DNA of 6,514 bases, taken from positions 1-6,514 of the forward strand of contig JAPUKT010000034.1 of assembly GCA_027295555.1 (NCBI GenBank), given 5' to 3'. Position 1 is the stretch's first letter. Each line of letters begins with the position of its first letter. The position numbers and the translations under genes were made by a program. The notes below the pieces were generated by a model. The model was not told the origin of the DNA. It made no database searches and saw nothing but the letters and a program-made list of their open reading frames with translations. The stretch is from Deltaproteobacteria bacterium (GTDB lineage Bacteria; Myxococcota_A; Polyangia; Polyangiales; Houyiibacteriaceae). Positions 1-3,879 of the stretch are shown here, one piece after another.

Positions 1-912
1 GCGGTCAGCCTCCAAAAAGCTCCTGCGAGCATGGTCTTGATCGGGGGCGGGGTGATCGGTCTCGAGCTAGGGATGGTCTATCAGAAGCTCGGCACGAAGA
101 TCACGGTCGTCGAGCTGTTGGACCAACTTCTCCCCGGTACCGACCCCGACCTGGTTCGCGTCGTCCAGAAGCACCTGAAGAAGGGCGAGCCGGCGGATAT
201 CTATTTGAAGAGCAAAGCTGTCAGCCTCGACAAGTCCGGTGGAAAAGCCAAGATCACCATCGAGACCGAAGGCAAGCAGGAAGTGATCGACGCCGAGAAG
301 GTTCTGGTCGCCGTGGGATTCAAGCCGAACTCGGGAGGCCTCGGGCTCGACAACGTCGGGATCAAGCTCGACGAAACCGGTCACATCATCGTGGACGACC
401 AGTTCCGCACCAACGTGCCGACCATCTTCGCGATCGGAGACGTCGCCGGCCCACCCTACCTCGCCCACAAAGCATCGAAGGAAGGCGAAATCGCAGCTGA
501 GGTGATCGCCGGCCACAAAGCTGCCCGCGACTGGCGTGGCATGCCCGCCGCGATCTTCACCGACCCCGAAATCGCAACCGTCGGCCTCACCGAGACCGAA
601 GCGAAGGCCCAAGGTAAGAAGGTCAAGATCGGGAAGTTCCCGTTTGCCGCGTCGGGCCGGGCCATGGCGGTCAGCGAAACCGACGGTTTCATCAAAGTGA
701 TCGTCGATGAAACCGACCACCAGTTGCTCGGCGTGGCCATCGTGGGTCCGGAAGCGAGCAACTTGATCAGCGAATCGGCGCTCGCCATGGAAATGTGTGC
801 GTTCGCCGAAGACGTGGCCCTCACAGTTCACCCGCATCCCACCCTCGGCGAAGGCGTGATGGAAGCGTTCAAGAAAGCGCTCGGTGAGGCGATCCACATC
901 ATGAATCGGTAG
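1..912 (+). CDS. lpdA: Dihydrolipoyl dehydrogenase (E3), 5'-truncated by window edge
   Basis: This is the flavoprotein E3 subunit of 2-oxoacid dehydrogenase and glycine cleavage complexes. It reoxidises dihydrolipoyl groups on E2 or H protein using FAD and NAD+ in the cytoplasm. The 303 visible residues are about two thirds of the usual 460 to 480. The FAD-binding N-terminus and the redox CxxxxC disulfide lie outside the window. Visible residues 15-20 are the second Rossmann motif GGGVIG, with acidic E38 at the end of the second strand, which fits NAD preference. G146-D147 in TIFAIGDVAG is the second FAD-contact motif. The C-terminal dimerisation domain ends with HPHPTLGE, where H279 and E284 match the catalytic His-Glu dyad of the family. 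The frame is open from base 1, so the Met at 31 is internal and not a start. lipB follows after 15 bases, suggesting one operon. An E2 gene may lie upstream, but that is inference. Confidence 0.96.
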   Translation, partial: AVSLQKAPASMVLIGGGVIGLELGMVYQKLGTKITVVELLDQLLPGTDPDLVRVVQKHLKKGEPADIYLKSKAVSLDKSGGKAKITIETEGKQEVIDAEKVLVAVGFKPNSGGLGLDNVGIKLDETGHIIVDDQFRTNVPTIFAIGDVAGPPYLAHKASKEGEIAAEVIAGHKAARDWRGMPAAIFTDPEIATVGLTETEAKAQGKKVKIGKFPFAASGRAMAVSETDGFIKVIVDETDHQLLGVAIVGPEASNLISESALAMEMCAFAEDVALTVHPHPTLGEGVMEAFKKALGEAIHIMNR

Positions 913-927
913 GACGGCTGAACGCGC

Positions 928-1584
928 ATGCTCTTCTGTAAGCTCGGGACCATCGGCTACGAGGAAGCGCACGCGCTCCAGAAGGAGCTTCAAGCCAAGC
1001 GGATCGCAGGCGAGATCGGCGATACCGTCCTACTGCTCGAGCACTACCCGGTGGTGACATTGGGGCGCTCCGCGACGGAGCAACATGTCCTGGCGTCTCG
1101 AGAAACACTCGAAGCGCGGGGCGTCACGGTGCACGAGGTTGGTCGCGGTGGGGACGTGACGTATCACGGCCCGGGCCAGCTGGTGGCGTATCCGATCATC
1201 GACCTCAAGCCGGACCGTCGTGACGTTCGCAAGTACGTTTGGTCGCTCGAAGAGACGATGATCCAGACGTGCGCTGACTTTGGTCTCGACGCATCGCGTA
1301 CCGAAGGACTGAATGGAGCATGGATCGGGGACCGGAAAGTCGGTGCTGTCGGTGTCCGAATCAGTCGTTGGGTGACGATGCATGGCCTCGCCCTCAACGC
1401 GAACACGGACCTCTCCCACTTCGACCTAATCGTGCCGTGTGGGATCCAGGACAAGGAGGTGACCTCAATCTCGACGGAGCTCGACCGACAGGTGCGGGTC
1501 GACGAGGTCACGGAACCACTCGCGCGACACTTCGCGGCGCTCTACGACGCGGACATCGCCTGGCAAGACGGGCCACCCGCGTAG
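928..1584 (+). CDS. lipB: Lipoyl(octanoyl) transferase LipB
   Basis: LipB transfers octanoyl from octanoyl-ACP to the lysine of lipoyl domains on E2 and H proteins. This is the first step of endogenous lipoate synthesis in the cytoplasm, before LipA inserts sulfur. The 218 residues are full length for the family. Residues 73-84 carry the signature RGGDVTYHGPGQ. K137 in GDRKVGAVG and C171 in IVPCGIQDKEVTS match the catalytic Lys and acyl-accepting Cys of the family, and MHGLALN at 151-157 is also conserved. The ATG at 928 lies 15 bases after the lpdA stop and is the natural start. The only purine-rich stretch upstream is AGGACGG at 911-917, overlapping the lpdA stop, so the ribosome site is modest and translational coupling with lpdA is plausible. 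The stop at 1582-1584 touches the stop of the convergent gene. No lipA is visible. Confidence 0.97.
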   Translation: MLFCKLGTIGYEEAHALQKELQAKRIAGEIGDTVLLLEHYPVVTLGRSATEQHVLASRETLEARGVTVHEVGRGGDVTYHGPGQLVAYPIIDLKPDRRDVRKYVWSLEETMIQTCADFGLDASRTEGLNGAWIGDRKVGAVGVRISRWVTMHGLALNANTDLSHFDLIVPCGIQDKEVTSISTELDRQVRVDEVTEPLARHFAALYDADIAWQDGPPA

Positions 1585-2619
1585 TCAGTCACCCAGAAAA
1601 TACTTGATCGCGCTTTGGCCCATCACGGTCGTACCCGCGCCTGCCACGCCAGCCGAGACCGCGTTCCCTGCGCCGGGAACGAACTTGGCAATCGTCTGCG
1701 CCGAGAATCGAAGCCCCATGCCGATGCTGCCAACGATACCGAGGCTCGCCAACCACTCGGCGACGGTCTTGCGACCCCAGGTGCGTCCACTCAAATACGC
1801 GAGTGAGCTCACCATCATCGCTTGCAACGGCGCGAGGATCACCATGTCGGAAAACGGGATCGGCGTAACCCCAACGGTGACCGACACGGTGGTACAGGCC
1901 TGGACGATTTCGTTGCCAATTCGGATCCGCGCCTCGCGCGCGCGGGTCAACGCGCGGGCCGCCTCGAGTCGCGCCTCTTCGGGCAGCGCCAACACAATGG
2001 CCTCCGACAACCCCTCCAAGCCGTGACCCGAAATTGCGGACGCAGTGCGGGGCGGATCCGTGCGGAGCGCGCCGGCCCGCAGCTTCACGGCGAGCTCACG
2101 ACGTGCCGACTCGACATCCTGCTCACCGCCGCCGATCAGGTCGGAATGCGTGAGCAACGGAAACACGCGAACCGACGTCTCGGTCTCAGGAATGCTGCGC
2201 AACAGGCTCTTGCAGCGCTCGATGATCGGGGACGCTTTGTCCATGCTCGAGGGCTCAACCGTGATCAGCACCAGATCCGGCGGCTGCTTGTCGAGGGCCG
2301 CTTCCCACTGAGAACGGGCGTCCGGAGCGTCCACGTCGAGCTCGATCCAGTCCACCTTCGCGCCCACGTGCTCGATGTAAACCCACTGGCCATGGTCCGC
2401 ATGGAAGGCTTCGTGTCCTGCGCCGCGCTCGATCAACGCACGCAGAAGCGAGGACCGTCCACTGCTGGGGAGCCCGAGGGCGGCAATGCGAGGCGGCCGA
2501 CGATTGTAGAGGAGCGCGCGAAGCCCACTCAGGTCGTTCTTGACGCTCGACACGATGGGCACGCGGTCGAGCACCTTGACCAGCTGGTCGAGCGCGATCT
2601 TCTTCGCCGGATGCGCCAT
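1585..2619 (-). CDS. GTPase-like protein with degenerate P-loop and C-terminal DUF697 membrane domain
   Basis: A 344-residue protein with an N-terminal TRAFAC/Era-type GTPase-like domain (about 43-212) and a C-terminal DUF697 (YcjF-like) region (about 235-344). The Walker A position reads GLPSSGRSS at 49-57, with R55 (codon CGG) where the family has the phosphate-binding Lys. The G3 position reads ELDVDAPD (93-100) with no DxxG. The G4 position reads THSD (157-160) instead of NKxD or TKxD. The G5-like SAISGHGLEGL (194-204) is intact. DUF697 hallmarks are TPIPFSD (252-258), LAPLQAMMVSSLAYLSGR (262-279) and a glycine-rich VPGAGNAVSAGVAGAGT stretch (314-330), which could form two membrane helices. 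The start is well fixed: a minus-strand in-frame TGA lies two codons upstream (2623-2625). I see no clear Shine-Dalgarno. The gene is divergent from the DUF1444-like gene and convergent with lipB. The domain call is firm, but the biological role is unknown. Nucleotide binding may be weak or lost. Confidence 0.85.
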   Translation of the reverse strand: MAHPAKKIALDQLVKVLDRVPIVSSVKNDLSGLRALLYNRRPPRIAALGLPSSGRSSLLRALIERGAGHEAFHADHGQWVYIEHVGAKVDWIELDVDAPDARSQWEAALDKQPPDLVLITVEPSSMDKASPIIERCKSLLRSIPETETSVRVFPLLTHSDLIGGGEQDVESARRELAVKLRAGALRTDPPRTASAISGHGLEGLSEAIVLALPEEARLEAARALTRAREARIRIGNEIVQACTTVSVTVGVTPIPFSDMVILAPLQAMMVSSLAYLSGRTWGRKTVAEWLASLGIVGSIGMGLRFSAQTIAKFVPGAGNAVSAGVAGAGTTVMGQSAIKYFLGD

Positions 2620-2689
2620 TGTTCAATTCATTCGCCGTGCGCTCTATGCGCGCAACCCGAGTCATGTTAACGTCAGCTCGGAGTTTCGT
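2620..2689. promoter_or_regulatory. Divergent intergenic region, probable promoters for both flanking genes
   Basis: About 70 bases separate the start of the minus-strand GTPase-like gene from the preferred start of the plus-strand DUF1444-like gene. Two genes point away from it, so at least one promoter for each is expected here or just inside the opposite gene. It is more AT-rich than its surroundings at 2620-2632. It contains a GTTAAC palindrome at 2666-2671 and a weak inverted repeat TGCGC/GCGCA (2638-2642 and 2650-2654). I see no convincing -35/-10 pair on either strand, so the assignment rests on gene orientation. Confidence 0.4.
2680..2683 (+). promoter_or_regulatory. Shine-Dalgarno GGAG that favours the GTG start at 2690
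   Basis: GGAG at 2680-2683 sits six bases before the in-frame GTG at 2690. That is good spacing, and no comparable site precedes the alternative ATG codons at 2540 or 2714. At 2714 a GAGG occurs only two bases before the ATG, which is too close. This site is the main reason for choosing GTG 2690. Confidence 0.5.
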
Positions 2690-3838
2690 GTGGCGGTGAG
2701 CTGGGTCGAGGCTATGAGGGACGTCGGGGGCCGCCTCGTGCCTGCCGCGTTGAATTTCATGGAAGCGCAGGGGTCGGCCCTGCCGGATGCGGGCGCGACG
2801 GGAGTCCAATGGCTCGCCGATCGCATCGAGCGTTTCCTGGAGCAGGAAGAAGACACCACCGAAGACGATCGGTTCGTCGAGGGGGCGGGAGCCGTGCTTG
2901 GGCTCCTGCTGATCGAGCACCTCGGTGGACGCACGCGGGAGCGGGACGGTACGCACCGGGTCCAGCTTGGGCGCTTTGGTTGGTTCGACCCTTTCGACGC
3001 GATCGAGCAAGCCCTCGACGCTGAAGACCCACGGCATTGCTTGTCCGAGTATCTCACCATCGCCGAACGAGAAGCGCGCCAAGCAGGCCCCGTCTCACGG
3101 ATCGTTTCGACCTTCGCGGAGGTCCTCGGTGAGCATCGGCCGGACGTCCGCATCGAGGCCCAGTTCGAGCTGACTGTCGAGTTGGACAACGGTGCCACCG
3201 TAGACCTCGCCCGGCTCGAGAAAGTCGCGCACGACCAGGACCAGGGAGCTATCGCCGAGGCGGCGCGGCGCATCGTCAGCATGTTGCCCGGCGATGAGGG
3301 CCCGCACGAGACGCAGTGGGCGGAGGCGGAGGCGCGGCTCTTCCCACGACTCGTGTCCAATAAATTCCTCGGCTCGCTACCCAACGACGATGCCCTCTAT
3401 CGGGAAGAGGTGGGGCACGATGTGCACCTGACGCTGCAACTGCGTTACGGGCCTCGCGCGCGCTACGTCCGTCGGACCGAGGTCGAACAGTGGCTTGACA
3501 ACGGCGATGCCTTCCACCAAGCGATCCGTAACCTCGCCTCCCACTCTCGCGAGCTGAGGCTCGAGCCGATCGAAGATGGCCTCTTGCGCGTGCGCCAAGG
3601 CGACGGCCTAGACGCCGCACGACTGGTTCTCCCAGACCTCGCGGTACGCCTGAGGCGACTTTCGACTGGAAGCTGGATTGCGGCGGCGCCGCACCGGGAC
3701 GTCTTGCTGGTCGCGCCGATAGACGGCGCCCCCCTGCTTGCCAAACACGCAAGCGACGCGGCCGAGCGCGCTCCACATCCGATTTCCAGCGCTCTCTTTT
3801 CGGTGACCGAGGAGGGCCTCTTCCCGGTTCACCCCTGA
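2690..3838 (+). CDS. Uncharacterised protein with DUF1444-like C-terminal half
   Basis: Function unknown. From GTG 2690 the product has 382 residues, is rich in acidic and arginine residues, and has no signal peptide or clear membrane helix, so it is probably cytoplasmic. The N-terminal half (about 1-200) includes VEGAGAVLGLLLIEHLGG (63-80) and QLGRFGWFDPFDAIEQAL (92-109), a pattern I cannot assign to a named family. The C-terminal half (about 216-382) resembles DUF1444: RLFPRLVSNKF, then RARYVRRTEVEQWL, an AIRNLASHS segment and a closing ALFSVTEEGLFPV. That match is from memory of the family pattern and is moderate. The frame stays open back to an ATG at 2540, but that start would overlap the first 80 bases of the divergent gene and add 50 residues of shadow-like sequence. 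GTG 2690 has a GGAG six bases upstream; GTG 2696 and ATG 2714 are alternatives. The pairing with the GTPase-like gene is suggestive but unproven. Confidence 0.75.
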   Translation: MAVSWVEAMRDVGGRLVPAALNFMEAQGSALPDAGATGVQWLADRIERFLEQEEDTTEDDRFVEGAGAVLGLLLIEHLGGRTRERDGTHRVQLGRFGWFDPFDAIEQALDAEDPRHCLSEYLTIAEREARQAGPVSRIVSTFAEVLGEHRPDVRIEAQFELTVELDNGATVDLARLEKVAHDQDQGAIAEAARRIVSMLPGDEGPHETQWAEAEARLFPRLVSNKFLGSLPNDDALYREEVGHDVHLTLQLRYGPRARYVRRTEVEQWLDNGDAFHQAIRNLASHSRELRLEPIEDGLLRVRQGDGLDAARLVLPDLAVRLRRLSTGSWIAAAPHRDVLLVAPIDGAPLLAKHASDAAERAPHPISSALFSVTEEGLFPVHP

Positions 3839-3862
3839 AACGCCGGCGTTCTACGGGCGTTT
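3838..3862 (+). repeat. Small dyad between the DUF1444-like and radical SAM genes, weak terminator candidate
   Basis: AAACGCC at 3838-3844 can pair with GGCGTTT at 3856-3862 across an 11-base loop. A nested perfect 12-base palindrome, AACGCCGGCGTT, occupies 3839-3850. The stem begins on the last base of the DUF1444-like stop codon. Only three T residues end the structure and GGG follows, so it is a poor intrinsic terminator. It could be an attenuating hairpin, a protein-binding site or chance. Confidence 0.3.
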
Positions 3863-3879
3863 GGGTCGAGCGCACGAAC

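Noticed and set aside
67..993. A 308-codon open frame on the minus strand opposite lpdA and the start of lipB
   Set aside because: It has the same codon-complement relation to lpdA and lipB, which share one frame; it ends at the sense CTA at 67. No recognisable product.
1570..1621. GGGCCA/TGGCCC inverted repeat flanking the lipB stop as a bidirectional terminator
   Set aside because: Only six base pairs with a 40-base loop, inside both coding regions and without U-tracts; likely chance.
2622..2650. TTCAAT and TATGCG spaced 17 bases as a plus-strand sigma-70 promoter
   Set aside because: Each hexamer matches the consensus at only three of six positions, too weak to call in a GC-rich genome.
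1604..2670. Several plus-strand open frames across the GTPase-like gene
   Set aside because: They lie opposite a minus-strand gene with clear P-loop-like and DUF697 signatures; their translations are low-complexity and Arg/Ala-rich with no domain.
2540..2689. N-terminal extension of the DUF1444-like gene to the ATG at 2540
   Set aside because: It would overlap the first 80 bases of the well-supported divergent gene, has no ribosome site, and its residues look like antisense shadow sequence. GTG 2690 has GGAG at good spacing.
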